Positions 15,834 to 23,349 of a stretch of 28,629 nt of DNA are shown here, piece by piece. Source of the stretch: an uncultured Muribaculaceae bacterium (GTDB lineage: Bacteria; Bacteroidota; Bacteroidia; Bacteroidales; Muribaculaceae); the NCBI GenBank assembly GCA_910586175.1, contig CAJUIJ010000002.1:1-28629 (forward strand), in the 5' to 3' direction. The notes under the pieces were generated by a model. That model had not been told where the DNA came from, did not search any database, and worked only from the letters and a program-made list of their open reading frames with translations. A program made the position numbers and the translations under genes. Position 1 is the stretch's first letter, and every line of letters begins with the position of its first letter.

Positions 15834-15861
15834 AATTCCTAACTCCTAATTCTTAACTCTT
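15834..15861 (-). repeat. 7-bp tandem repeats at the upp 3' end
   Basis: On the plus strand: AATTCCT, AACTCCT, AATTCTT, AACTCTT, four 7-nt units differing only by transitions. The array reaches into upp and supplies its TAA stop codon (15853-15855) and last codons, then runs through most of the upp-recF gap. Confidence 0.75.
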
Positions 15862-16509
15862 GACGCCATAGGCCAGGTCTCCGGCATCACCAAGACCGGG
15901 CACGATATAGCTATGGGCGTTGACCTCTGCATCGATTGCCCCACACCATAACACGGTGTTGTCAGGGAAATGCTCACGCACATAATCAACACCAAGCTGC
16001 GAGGCAATCACACTCGCCACAAACACCTTTGATGGTGTGCCCTTGGTGAGCAACGCCTTGTAGGCCAATTCCATGGAGCTACCCGTGGCGAGCATCGGGT
16101 CGACTATCAGGAGTGTCTTGCCATCAAGATCGGGCGAAGCGAGATACTCCACAAGCACATCAAATGTGTCTCCCCCCTTCTCGCGATAGCGACGATAGGC
16201 GCTCACGAACGCATTCTCGGCACGGTCAAAGTAGCTCAGGAAGCCTTGATGAAACGGCAAGCCCGCCCGCAATATCGTAGCTAAGACCACCTTGTCTGCC
16301 GGCTCGCGGCATACGCACTTGCCAAGCGGAGTCTCCACCTCGGTGTCTTTATAGTCGAGATGCTTCGAAATCTCGTAGGCCATAATCTGGCCTATGCGGT
16401 CGAGGTTGGTGCGGAAACGCAATGGGTCGTGCTGTATATTGATATCTCGGAGCTCGAGCATGTAGCGATTCACTATGCTCGGTGTATCCTGAAAATTGAT
16501 TACTTCCAT
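15853..16509 (-). CDS. upp: Uracil phosphoribosyltransferase
   Basis: Pyrimidine-salvage enzyme converting uracil and PRPP to UMP; cytoplasmic, 218 aa. The PRPP-binding motif LLIVDPMLATGSSM is present, preceded by the ATILRAGLPFHQGFL region, and the C-terminal uracil-binding signature YIVPGLGDAGDLAYG is intact. It is 50 nt downstream of ribF on the same strand. The final residues (VKS) and stop lie in a 7-bp repeat array, so the end of the protein is set by repeat sequence. Confidence 0.95.
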   Translation of the reverse strand: MEVINFQDTPSIVNRYMLELRDINIQHDPLRFRTNLDRIGQIMAYEISKHLDYKDTEVETPLGKCVCREPADKVVLATILRAGLPFHQGFLSYFDRAENAFVSAYRRYREKGGDTFDVLVEYLASPDLDGKTLLIVDPMLATGSSMELAYKALLTKGTPSKVFVASVIASQLGVDYVREHFPDNTVLWCGAIDAEVNAHSYIVPGLGDAGDLAYGVKS

Positions 16510-16559
16510 ATCTTATCTGTTTATGAGACGTCTATAAGTTCTTTATGGTATTTAATTTC

Positions 16560-17465
16560 TTATTGGCAATCAGCTATATTACGGCGGAGGGCTATATCGG
16601 AGTGCAGCGTATGCTTTAGCTCTTCGAGAGAGGAGAACTTACGTTCGTCGCGCATTCTGCACACAAACTCCACCTCTATGTCATCACCATACAGGTTGCC
16701 CTTGAAGTCAAGAAGATGAGCCTCCACCCGAAGTTCCTTTCTATCCGAAACAGTTGGATTGACCCCTATGTTCACTACAGCTTTATGTCGGGAGCCATCG
16801 TTCAAGGTCACGTTTGCCGCATATACGCCGCCGGCCGGCAGAAGTTGGCACCGGCTTAAACTGAGATTGGCGGTGGGCACCCCTATGGTGCGCCCGATAC
16901 GCGAACCCTCCACCACATGTCCACACAAGCCGAATGGTCGTCCGAGCACAAGGTTTGCTTCCTCCACATCACCATGCAGCAATGACTTACGCACGGCTGA
17001 CGAACTGCACCCTTGCACCCGCGGGGCATTCACGACATCAATATCCAGTTGCTCACCGAGTCTGATATAATCTTGCATCTCCATGAGCCTGCCATCGCTG
17101 CCGAATGTGTTGTCATAGCCAATCACCACGGCCCTCATATCCAGTTTGTCACGGAGTTTTTGCAGCCAGTCGCGGCATTTCATGTCGCGCACTTCTTCTG
17201 TAAATGCCACCCTCATCACATCCACACCCTCGTGGCGCAGCAATTCGTCGCGCTTATCAGGGGGCATTATCAGCCCGGGGGCACGGTCGGGAGCCACGAG
17301 TTCGAGCGGATGCCGGTCGAATGTCACCACCAACGGCCTCAAACCACGCTTGGCGGACTCGCGTTTCAGACAAGCAATCACCGCCTTGTGGCCTCGGTGC
17401 ACTCCATCGAATGTGCCTATGGTCACCACACATCCGGGAGTTGCCATGTCACGCAAGCTCTTCAT
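16560..17465 (-). CDS. ribF: Bifunctional riboflavin kinase / FAD synthetase
   Basis: Converts riboflavin to FMN and then FAD. 301 aa, normal length. The N-terminal FMN-adenylyltransferase domain has GTFDGVHRGH (17-26), followed by the TFDRHP strand and, later, SSSAVRKSLL. The C-terminal riboflavin kinase domain has GRTIGVPTANL, GVYA, NIGVNPTV and LLDFKGNLYG. In most enzymes the kinase loop is GxxLGFPTAN; the Ile/Val changes are conservative. The ATG at 17465 overlaps the end of the HAD gene by 17 nt, so the two are probably co-transcribed. The HAD neighbour could in principle act on a riboflavin-pathway phosphate, but nothing in sequence proves it. Confidence 0.95.
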   Translation of the reverse strand: MKSLRDMATPGCVVTIGTFDGVHRGHKAVIACLKRESAKRGLRPLVVTFDRHPLELVAPDRAPGLIMPPDKRDELLRHEGVDVMRVAFTEEVRDMKCRDWLQKLRDKLDMRAVVIGYDNTFGSDGRLMEMQDYIRLGEQLDIDVVNAPRVQGCSSSAVRKSLLHGDVEEANLVLGRPFGLCGHVVEGSRIGRTIGVPTANLSLSRCQLLPAGGVYAANVTLNDGSRHKAVVNIGVNPTVSDRKELRVEAHLLDFKGNLYGDDIEVEFVCRMRDERKFSSLEELKHTLHSDIALRRNIADCQ

Positions 17466-18075
17466 CGGCCACTGTTATGAAATCACGTGCGCCTATGATT
17501 CTTATCGCTTTCATGCCAAGCGTGCGGGCGGACTCACAGTTGGCTTCCGAATCGTCGAGAAGCAGACTCTCCTCTGCTTTCAGCCCATGGCGACGGAGCA
17601 CTGTGGCAAATAATTCGGGGTCGGGCTTGCATACCCCTTCAGCAAAGCTGGTCACTATGCCGTCGAAGTAATCGCCAACACGCAGGCCTTCCTGCATGAA
17701 AGCCCGCTTTATCCAACCGTCATACATTATGGCGTTGGTATTGGAAATCATGTAAGTGCGATACCCCTTGGCCCTTAGGCGGCGAAGGGCGGCAAGACGC
17801 GCCACAGGGAGTTCCACCAAGAAGGCGTCAAAGGCCGATTCGAGAGTTGCATCATCAATCTCCTTGCCAATGAGCGAACGGAGCTTGTCATAAAACCCTG
17901 CGGTGGAGATACGTCCTGTCTCCACTGAAAGGAAAGGTTCCTCCTGACGGTACAGGCCAAGCATATTGTCCACACCCTCAAGACCGAGGGCCTCAAAAGC
18001 GGCCACACATCGCTCACGGTTAAGGTCTATCATGACCCCACCGAGGTCTATCACAACATTCCTTATATCTTTCAT
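17449..18075 (-). CDS. HAD-superfamily hydrolase (YihX-like)
   Basis: A 208-aa HAD phosphatase, class IA type. Motif I is VVIDLGGVMID with nucleophile Asp10; DLGGV resembles the YihX sugar-phosphate phosphatase group, not the usual DxD. A helical cap follows (about 18-85). Motif II is SNTNA, motif III the Lys in VCKPDPELF, and motif IV LLLDDSEANC. All catalytic positions are filled. It is the first gene of the minus-strand cluster, with a promoter at 18080-18110 whose -7 element ends 4 nt before the ATG, which would make the message leaderless. The substrate is unknown. Overlap with ribF raises the possibility that it dephosphorylates a riboflavin precursor, but this is speculation. Confidence 0.88.
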   Translation of the reverse strand: MKDIRNVVIDLGGVMIDLNRERCVAAFEALGLEGVDNMLGLYRQEEPFLSVETGRISTAGFYDKLRSLIGKEIDDATLESAFDAFLVELPVARLAALRRLRAKGYRTYMISNTNAIMYDGWIKRAFMQEGLRVGDYFDGIVTSFAEGVCKPDPELFATVLRRHGLKAEESLLLDDSEANCESARTLGMKAIRIIGARDFITVADEELA

Positions 18076-18079
18076 ATCG

Positions 18080-18110
18080 CAAATTTAACAAATCCTCACC
18101 TCTTTAGCAA
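18080..18110 (-). promoter_or_regulatory. Promoter of the HAD-ribF-upp-recF-ribH cluster
   Basis: On the minus strand TTG (18110-18108), a 20-nt spacer and TAAATTTG (18087-18080) match the Bacteroidetes consensus TTG / TAnnTTTG. The -7 element ends only 4 nt before the ATG at 18075, so the transcript should start at or very near the start codon. Confidence 0.6.
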
Positions 18111-18316
18111 GTTATTTTTTATCGTTGCCTAATCTGTTTGAATTCAACTTGAAGCTTTCAATAATTGAATGGCAGTCCCATATAGAGAATAACCCTCCGT
18201 GAACAACCCTCCCGGTGGCTTCGCCACTAAAAATCCTCCAGCAGGCTACATCGCAAAGCCAATTTCATTCATTTCCTTTATTTCCTTGTGTGATAAAAAG
18301 GTTGAAATGGAGTCTT
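18111..18316. other. Intergenic, no gene
   Basis: No coding frame of note. It contains a direct repeat AACCCTCC (18191-18198 and 18205-18212) and a hairpin GTGGC-TTC-GCCAC (18215-18227) similar in style to those in the 44-bp inverted repeat arms at 3861 and 5259. Confidence 0.6.
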
Positions 18317-18495
18317 TAAGTAATGAGTCATTTTAAATTTAAATTTGATTTGTGCTTATTTTGTCAGATTGGAAATTCGGAAGAAGGCGCATAGCGGGCT
18401 ATGAAACTGATGAGGAATTTTCAATGTGGCAAAAAGAAGCCAAAGCAAATTCAAAATAAAACCTTTTACTTAAATTTAAAATGACTCATTACTTA
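18317..18495. mobile_element. MITE-like element, 26-bp terminal inverted repeats (copy 1)
   Basis: A perfect 26-bp inverted repeat: 18317-18342 (TAAGTAATGAGTCATTTTAA...) and 18470-18495. Total length 179 bp, no transposase. The interior contains GGCGCATAG (18386-18394), AACTGA (18405-18410) and GTGGCAAAAAGAAGCC (18426-18441), all with close counterparts in the same order in the element at 23178-23343. GTCTT is found just outside both ends (18312-18316 and 18498-18502), a possible 5-bp target duplication if the element extends 2 nt past the right repeat. It ends 5 nt before the -33 element of the next gene's promoter. Confidence 0.75.
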
Positions 18496-18500
18496 TGGTC

Positions 18501-18531
18501 TTGCTTTTGACGCAAAGTTTCGCTAAATTTG
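18501..18531 (+). promoter_or_regulatory. Promoter of the AAA-ATPase/nuclease gene
   Basis: TTG (18501-18503), a 20-nt spacer and TAAATTTG (18524-18531) match the Bacteroidetes consensus. The upstream TTG codon at 18529 that extends the reading frame lies inside the -7 element, so translation must begin further down, at the ATG at 18562. Confidence 0.65.
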
Positions 18532-18561
18532 CGTGTGCTACCCGTTAAACATTCATTACTT

Positions 18562-20127
18562 ATGAGCCAACCGCTTTACCCTATCGGCATACAGACATTC
18601 TCAGACATCATCGAGAATGGCTACATTTATGTCGATAAAACCGAATATATCACGAAGCTGCTATCCTCCGGGAAATATTATTTTCTGAGTCGCCCCAGGC
18701 GTTTTGGCAAGTCCTTGTTGATATCAACCCTCGAAGAGGTGTTTCGCGGCAACCGCGACCTATTCAATGGACTTTATATCAGCAATACTGATTACGACTG
18801 GGCGGCACATGTAGTGCTTCATTTAGACTTTAGCGGAACAAATTGCACAAACCCCGACAGCGTGGTAAATAAGCTTCATTCCTCTGTAAGCCGTTGGGAA
18901 CAATATCTAAACATGTCGGTTTCAGAATCCTCGATTGAACAAAGATTCCGCAATGTAATACAATGCGCTCATGAGAAATCGGGTCGTCAAGTCGTGATTC
19001 TGATTGACGAATACGACAAACCTCTGCTCGAAACAGTAGACAATCCAGAGCTTCAGAACACATTTCGCACTCAGCTCCGCGCATTCTATGGCAACCTGAA
19101 GAACCAGGACAAGCACATTCGCTTCGCCATGCTCACCGGCGTAACCAAGTTCGGACATCTCAGCATATTCAGCGACCTGAATAACCTTCAAGATATATCT
19201 ATGCTTGAAGAATTTGCCGGCATCTGCGGTGTCACCAACGACGAATTGTACAATTATTTCGACAAAGGTATAAGCACGTTGGCTCAACGCAGAGGTATGA
19301 CCAAAGAAGAAGCGTACGAACAACTCCGCTTGAATTATGACGGTTACAGGTTCTCACCGCTCGGCGGACCTGACATATATAATCCTTTCAGTCTTCTTAA
19401 CTGCCTGAAAACTTCATGGATTCGCGACTACTGGTTCCAGACCGGCACTCCTACTTTTCTCATAAAACTCATCATGTCGCGCCAAATAGAATTGCGGAGC
19501 CTTGACTCGCTTAAGACCCCAATGCAGTCGGTGGAGAATGTTTCTTATGACCTTAAGTCCTCGCTTATTCCGGTGCTCTATCAGGCCGGCTACCTCACCA
19601 TAAGAGACTACGACCCTATTACAGACCTACTTACACTCGCGTTTCCCAATCGCGAAGTGCAACGAGGTTTCTTGATTAGCTTGATGAACCTCTATGTGCC
19701 TTCCGACAATGACTCCGCTTTCAGCATCGCGAAGTTTTACGAGGATGTGCAGCAAGGAGACGCCGACAGCTTCATGACACGTTTGCAAAGCCTGTTTGCA
19801 GACTTCAACTATGAGGCATTCAACAGGATAAATCTTGAACAACATTACCAAGACATAACATATCTGGTATTCAAGTTATTGGGATTTCTTATACATGTTG
19901 AATACAAGACAGCATCAGGTCGCATGAATATGCTCGTAAAAAACGACAGATACATCTTTGTATTCGAATTTAAATTAAACTCCACAGCCGAGAACGCACT
20001 CCACCAAATAGACGAGAAAGGATACATGCTTCCATTCAAGGCCGACAACCGTAAATTGGTAAAAATCGGAGCAAACTTCTCCGATAAAACCCGAAACCTC
20101 GACTCCTGGATTGTTGAAGAAGTATAA
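18562..20127 (+). CDS. AAA-ATPase-like / PD-(D/E)XK nuclease-fold protein
   Basis: A member of the abundant Bacteroidales family with an AAA-ATPase_like N-terminal domain (PF09820 type) and a PDDEXK_9 C-terminal domain; the biological role is not established. 521 aa from the ATG at 18562, chosen because the longer frame would start at a TTG inside the promoter. It shows the typical opening YPIGIQTFSDIIENGYIYVDK, a P-loop (SRPRRFGKS, Lys50), Walker B VVILIDEYD (144-152) and the nuclease-fold strand VFEFKL (Glu469, Lys471). The metal-binding position before it reads GRMNM (Asn456), whereas family members usually have GRxD, so nuclease activity may be lost. It is monocistronic between a MITE-like element and a 22-bp hairpin, which fits a horizontally acquired or mobile gene. 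Confidence 0.85.
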   Translation: MSQPLYPIGIQTFSDIIENGYIYVDKTEYITKLLSSGKYYFLSRPRRFGKSLLISTLEEVFRGNRDLFNGLYISNTDYDWAAHVVLHLDFSGTNCTNPDSVVNKLHSSVSRWEQYLNMSVSESSIEQRFRNVIQCAHEKSGRQVVILIDEYDKPLLETVDNPELQNTFRTQLRAFYGNLKNQDKHIRFAMLTGVTKFGHLSIFSDLNNLQDISMLEEFAGICGVTNDELYNYFDKGISTLAQRRGMTKEEAYEQLRLNYDGYRFSPLGGPDIYNPFSLLNCLKTSWIRDYWFQTGTPTFLIKLIMSRQIELRSLDSLKTPMQSVENVSYDLKSSLIPVLYQAGYLTIRDYDPITDLLTLAFPNREVQRGFLISLMNLYVPSDNDSAFSIAKFYEDVQQGDADSFMTRLQSLFADFNYEAFNRINLEQHYQDITYLVFKLLGFLIHVEYKTASGRMNMLVKNDRYIFVFEFKLNSTAENALHQIDEKGYMLPFKADNRKLVKIGANFSDKTRNLDSWIVEEV

Positions 20128-20136
20128 TCTTAAAAA

Positions 20137-20183
20137 ATCTGTCAGTAAAAGTTTTACCTTAGGTAAAACTTTTACTGACAGAT
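20137..20183. terminator. 22-bp perfect hairpin, bidirectional terminator
   Basis: A perfect 22-bp stem (20137-20158 with 20162-20183) and a 3-nt TTA loop. It has A6 on its left side, so a minus-strand transcript ends in a T6 tract, a good intrinsic terminator for that direction. On the plus strand no T-tract follows, but the stem lies 9 nt after the nuclease gene stop and may still stabilise its 3' end. Confidence 0.75.
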
Positions 20184-20201
20184 ATATTAAACTAAAAGCC
20201 T

Positions 20202-20399
20202 ATGACACTTCTAAGCTCTTATCCCACTATGCCTGATGCCGCAATAGTGCAGGGCATGCTCGAATCGCACGGTATCAAATCGGTGCTTCAAGACCGCAAC
20301 AATGCATACGTGCCGATATTCGGCGGTGTGGACCTGCTCGTCAACGACAGCGACTACGAGAAAGCCCGCCAATTGCTCACCGAGCATGGTGACGCCTGA
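20202..20399 (+). CDS. DUF2007 family small protein
   Basis: A 65-aa cytoplasmic protein of the DUF2007 (putative signal-transducing) type, a ferredoxin-like fold related to PII/ACT-like domains. Family hallmarks are the opening LLSSYPTMPDAAIVQGMLESHGI, the central GVDLLVNDSDYEKARQLL and no catalytic residues. Function is unknown. It begins 18 nt after the 22-bp hairpin with no clear promoter. Its last 23 nt overlap the 3' end of the convergent LRR gene. Confidence 0.8.
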   Translation: MTLLSSYPTMPDAAIVQGMLESHGIKSVLQDRNNAYVPIFGGVDLLVNDSDYEKARQLLTEHGDA

Positions 20400-21963
20400 C
20401 GACCACTCTCCGCTTTTTAGACGTTTTATCCACTTTGATGTACATTTTACCTGACTCCGGGTCACATGTACGCGCCCCTGACATATCATAATAGACACTT
20501 TCATCGTCCGGCTCTACAGCCAATGCCTCAACCACATCCTCTATGCCCGACATTCCGCTGACTGTCTCTATATTAGCGAATTGTCGCCAACCGGGTGCAG
20601 TGCGGTATGCCTCAAGCGACCCGTCAGGCACAACGAGCCTTGAATCGCTATATGCCCATGAGCTGAACCCCTCCTCATCAAGTTGGCAGGGAACACTATT
20701 TTGTGGCCTCACTTCATTGAATAAATTATTATTGAAGGCATACTGACCTATACTCTTTACAGATTTGGGCAATGTAAGATTCTCAACCTCCAATCCATAG
20801 AATGCACCATTTCCTATCACCTCAATTCCCTCTCCAAGCAGAAGCCGATCGATATTGCAATGGTCAAAGGCCTCCTTGCCAATGGTCTTCACACTACCCG
20901 CTATGGTGACATCTGTGAGATTCGGGTTCATTCGGAATGCCCATTCACCTATTTCAGTCACGCCTTGCGGTATTTCAAGACTCTTTAAGTTGCTCTCATA
21001 GAACAATCCTTCGGGAATCACTTTCACATTGCCCGACAACTGCACATTCTCGACTGCGGAGCGCATAAACGCACGCGTGCCAATGCTCGTCACGCTCGAA
21101 GGAATGGAAACGGCCTTCAGCTGTGTAGTTTCATAGAAAGCATACTCACCTATGGAGGCTATACCCTCATTCAAGTGCACCGACTGACAGGTAGAGTTCT
21201 CAAAAGCCCAATCCCCGATACTCTTCACAGAGCCGGGTATGTATATATGTGGAGTGGCGCACTTGAAGAAAGCACTCTTGCCGATAGCAGTTACCGACGC
21301 CGGTATCGTAAGATTGGCGATAGGGCAACCGCAGAAAGCACTTTCAGGGATTACGGTCAACTTCTCCGATATCGACACCTTGGTCAAACCGTAGCAATCC
21401 TCAAAAACAGACTCACCGAGCGAGGTGACACTGTTGGGCATATTGAACGATGCCAACAACGGACACCATGAAAACGCAAAAGACTCAATAGAAGTAAGCT
21501 TCTCGCCACCAAATGAGACTGAGCGCAATTTCTCACAGTTCCTGAATGCCAACTTACGTATGATTTGGAGCGATGCCGGAAAAACCACACTTTCTATATT
21601 AGTGTCATGGAATGCACTGCCACCGATAATCTTGACACGCTCACCGAGCACAAGAGTCTTCACCGACGAAGCATAAAACGCGCCGGAGCCAATTGTCTCC
21701 ACATAATCACCGATTTCCACACTCTTTAAACCATCTGCACCCATGAAGGCCTCCTTGGCAATAGAGGTAACCTTATAAGTCACACCTCCGCTTGTCACCT
21801 TATCAGGAATCACAAGTTTAGACTTCGAAACACCCTCAGCGAAGCCCTTCACCTGAGCCTTCTTGTCAGTGCTGTTAAGACTATAGCTGATGCCATCAAT
21901 ATTCTTGGCATCAACGGCCAAAGCCGAAAATAGAATCAAAAGACTAAATAAAAATTTTTTCAT
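20377..21963 (-). CDS. Secreted BspA-like leucine-rich repeat protein
   Basis: A 528-aa secreted protein with an N-terminal signal peptide (MKKFLFSLLILFSALAVDA), a short strand-rich segment, and about 15 LRR_5/BspA-type repeats (roughly residues 60-440) with the recurring pattern xIGxxAFxxxxxLxxVxIPxSVxxIG. Such repeats in gut and oral Bacteroidales are linked to surface adhesion and protein binding. After the repeats a short linker leads to a C-terminal segment (VYYDMSGA, then KMYIKVDKTSKKRRVVVR) resembling a degenerate sorting or anchor tail. The last residues are encoded within the region overlapping DUF2007. It has its own promoter at 21968-22000, only 4 nt from the ATG. Confidence 0.9.
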   Translation of the reverse strand: MKKFLFSLLILFSALAVDAKNIDGISYSLNSTDKKAQVKGFAEGVSKSKLVIPDKVTSGGVTYKVTSIAKEAFMGADGLKSVEIGDYVETIGSGAFYASSVKTLVLGERVKIIGGSAFHDTNIESVVFPASLQIIRKLAFRNCEKLRSVSFGGEKLTSIESFAFSWCPLLASFNMPNSVTSLGESVFEDCYGLTKVSISEKLTVIPESAFCGCPIANLTIPASVTAIGKSAFFKCATPHIYIPGSVKSIGDWAFENSTCQSVHLNEGIASIGEYAFYETTQLKAVSIPSSVTSIGTRAFMRSAVENVQLSGNVKVIPEGLFYESNLKSLEIPQGVTEIGEWAFRMNPNLTDVTIAGSVKTIGKEAFDHCNIDRLLLGEGIEVIGNGAFYGLEVENLTLPKSVKSIGQYAFNNNLFNEVRPQNSVPCQLDEEGFSSWAYSDSRLVVPDGSLEAYRTAPGWRQFANIETVSGMSGIEDVVEALAVEPDDESVYYDMSGARTCDPESGKMYIKVDKTSKKRRVVVRRHHAR

Positions 21964-21967
21964 GATA

Positions 21968-22000
21968 CAAAATTAGCATCCACCACCAAAACTCCACCAA
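21968..22000 (-). promoter_or_regulatory. Promoter of the LRR gene with 11-bp direct repeat
   Basis: On the minus strand TAATTTTG (21975-21968) fits TAnnTTTG and ends 4 nt before the ATG; TTTTGG near 22002-21997 could be the -33 element (spacer about 22 nt, slightly long). Between and over them lies an 11-bp direct repeat CCACCAAAACT / CCACCAAAACA (plus strand, 21983-22004), one helical turn apart, a candidate operator. Confidence 0.4.
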
Positions 22001-22004
22001 AACA

Positions 22005-22428
22005 CCATATAGACAATATATAGACACCATCATAAAGTCGCAATTTAAAGCGACTTAACACATTTACATCTAAACACCTTAAAATTATAGTCCATCTCAC
22101 AAATATTATACTTAAAGTTGCATTTTCTTTTTGAGCTGATTAGCATCACCCAATTCGGGCGCAGACAGATTACTGTGACTATAATAGAGGATGGAGTATA
22201 GCGCAAAATAAAGAAAACTCTCCTTTCGGTGATTTTATATCAGATTGACTCTGATAATAATTAACATTTTTTAGGAAGCTCTCACATATATAATATGAAT
22301 ATTCATTTTCTCAATACTACATTTTTTAGTATTTTTACCACAAATTTCGGAAATCGTCCGATATCAATGCTCTTAACCATCACGCAATCGCGATTATACA
22401 ACGAAAGCAAAAACATATAAGCACGCTG
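22005..22428. other. AT-rich intergenic region, no gene
   Basis: No coding frame. It holds a small hairpin AAGTCGC/GCGACTT (22035-22041 with 22050-22056), a TATAGACA direct repeat near 22007-22024, and very AT-rich sequence up to the Crp-family gene. I find no clear TAnnTTTG promoter for that gene, so its control is not visible. Confidence 0.5.
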
Positions 22429-23052
22429 ATGAAGGTATTAAAGAAACTTAAAGCAGACGAACTCGAACGCCTCTGTCATCTGATTGAAGAAGACTACGAA
22501 TACGACAAACTCGACAGAAGCATATTGTTGGATTTTCTCAACATGGGGGAAGTCTGTCAATACGAGCGCGGTGAATTGTTGGGCGGTGCTGACGAGATAG
22601 ATACCCATATCTACATACTTGTTGAAGGTCTCACCCGCCAATGGTATTGGAGCGGAGATAAGGAAATAACCAAGGGTTTTGGACTTCCTCCCACAATCTC
22701 AATACATTATATGAGTTATTATGGAGGCCTCCCCTCTCACGTATACTATGAGGCTTGCTGCCGCTCCAAGGTGCTCCGCTTCACCAAGGAGGACTTTGAC
22801 AACATCACACAGCGTTCACACCCTTTCGCGCTCTGGCATCTCAACTGCGTGCAAAATCAACTTTACTATTATGAGCTGAAAGACAGCCGTATACGAGGCA
22901 CTGTAAGAGAACAATACGAGGCATTAGAGAAAAAACGTCCCGAAATAATCCGTAATGTCCCGCTCAAAACCATCGCATCATACATCGGTGTCTCGCCTCA
23001 ATATTTATCAAAAATCCGTAACCAAAAATCACAAAAACAGCAAAAACGGTAA
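22429..23052 (+). CDS. Crp/Fnr-family transcriptional regulator
   Basis: A 207-aa regulator with an N-terminal cyclic-nucleotide-binding-like beta-barrel (about residues 25-125) and a C-terminal helix-turn-helix (about 177-198, VPLKTIASYIGVSPQYLSKI), the usual Bacteroidetes Crp-like ending. The barrel lacks the canonical cAMP-phosphate-binding RxA motif, so it may sense another ligand or none. No Cys cluster for an Fe-S centre is present at the N-terminus. It is transcribed toward, and 297 nt upstream of, a pair of secreted-protein genes. That spacing and orientation make it a candidate regulator of them, but this is inference. Confidence 0.88.
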   Translation: MKVLKKLKADELERLCHLIEEDYEYDKLDRSILLDFLNMGEVCQYERGELLGGADEIDTHIYILVEGLTRQWYWSGDKEITKGFGLPPTISIHYMSYYGGLPSHVYYEACCRSKVLRFTKEDFDNITQRSHPFALWHLNCVQNQLYYYELKDSRIRGTVREQYEALEKKRPEIIRNVPLKTIASYIGVSPQYLSKIRNQKSQKQQKR

Positions 23053-23177
23053 CATTTATTAATTATTTTGACATTTTTTATTTCTAAATTTGAGGGCACA
23101 TGAATTTAAGACATGCGCCTTCGCGATAATGCGCGGTTCACATGCCTTATTCATGGCATTATTGATTGCATAATTAA

Positions 23178-23343
23178 TAAGTACCCGCTCAGATTAAAAG
23201 CATATTATAATATGAGCATATGGAGGGTTGATTTTCGTCCTATTAGAGGGCGCATAGTAACCACTCTGTAACTGAAAAGTGGGTAAAAAGTTGCCATTCA
23301 GATACCCGCAGGATGGTATGCTTTTAATCTAAGCGGGTACTTA
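23178..23343. mobile_element. MITE-like element, 27-bp terminal inverted repeats (copy 2)
   Basis: Arms 23178-23204 (TAAGTACCCGCTCAGATTAA...) and 23317-23343 are inverted repeats matching 26 of 27. Total 166 bp, no coding frame. Both ends begin TAAGTA / end TACTTA as in the 18317-18495 element. The interior carries the same ordered blocks GGCGCATAG (23249-23257), AACTGA (23270-23275) and GTGGGTAAAAAGTTGCC (23279-23295). It stops 6 nt before the ATG of the next gene, so that gene's leader and probably its promoter lie within or upstream of the element. No clear target duplication. Confidence 0.75.
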
Positions 23344-23349
23344 ACACGT

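Noticed and set aside
12410..18075. FMN riboswitch upstream of ribF or ribH
   Set aside because: No RFN-like conserved blocks are visible in the short gaps, and the cluster promoter sits directly before the first ATG, leaving no room for a leader.
18529..18561. TTG start for the AAA-ATPase/nuclease gene
   Set aside because: The TTG lies inside the -7 promoter element, so it would not be in the transcript. The ATG at 18562 begins the family's normal N-terminus.
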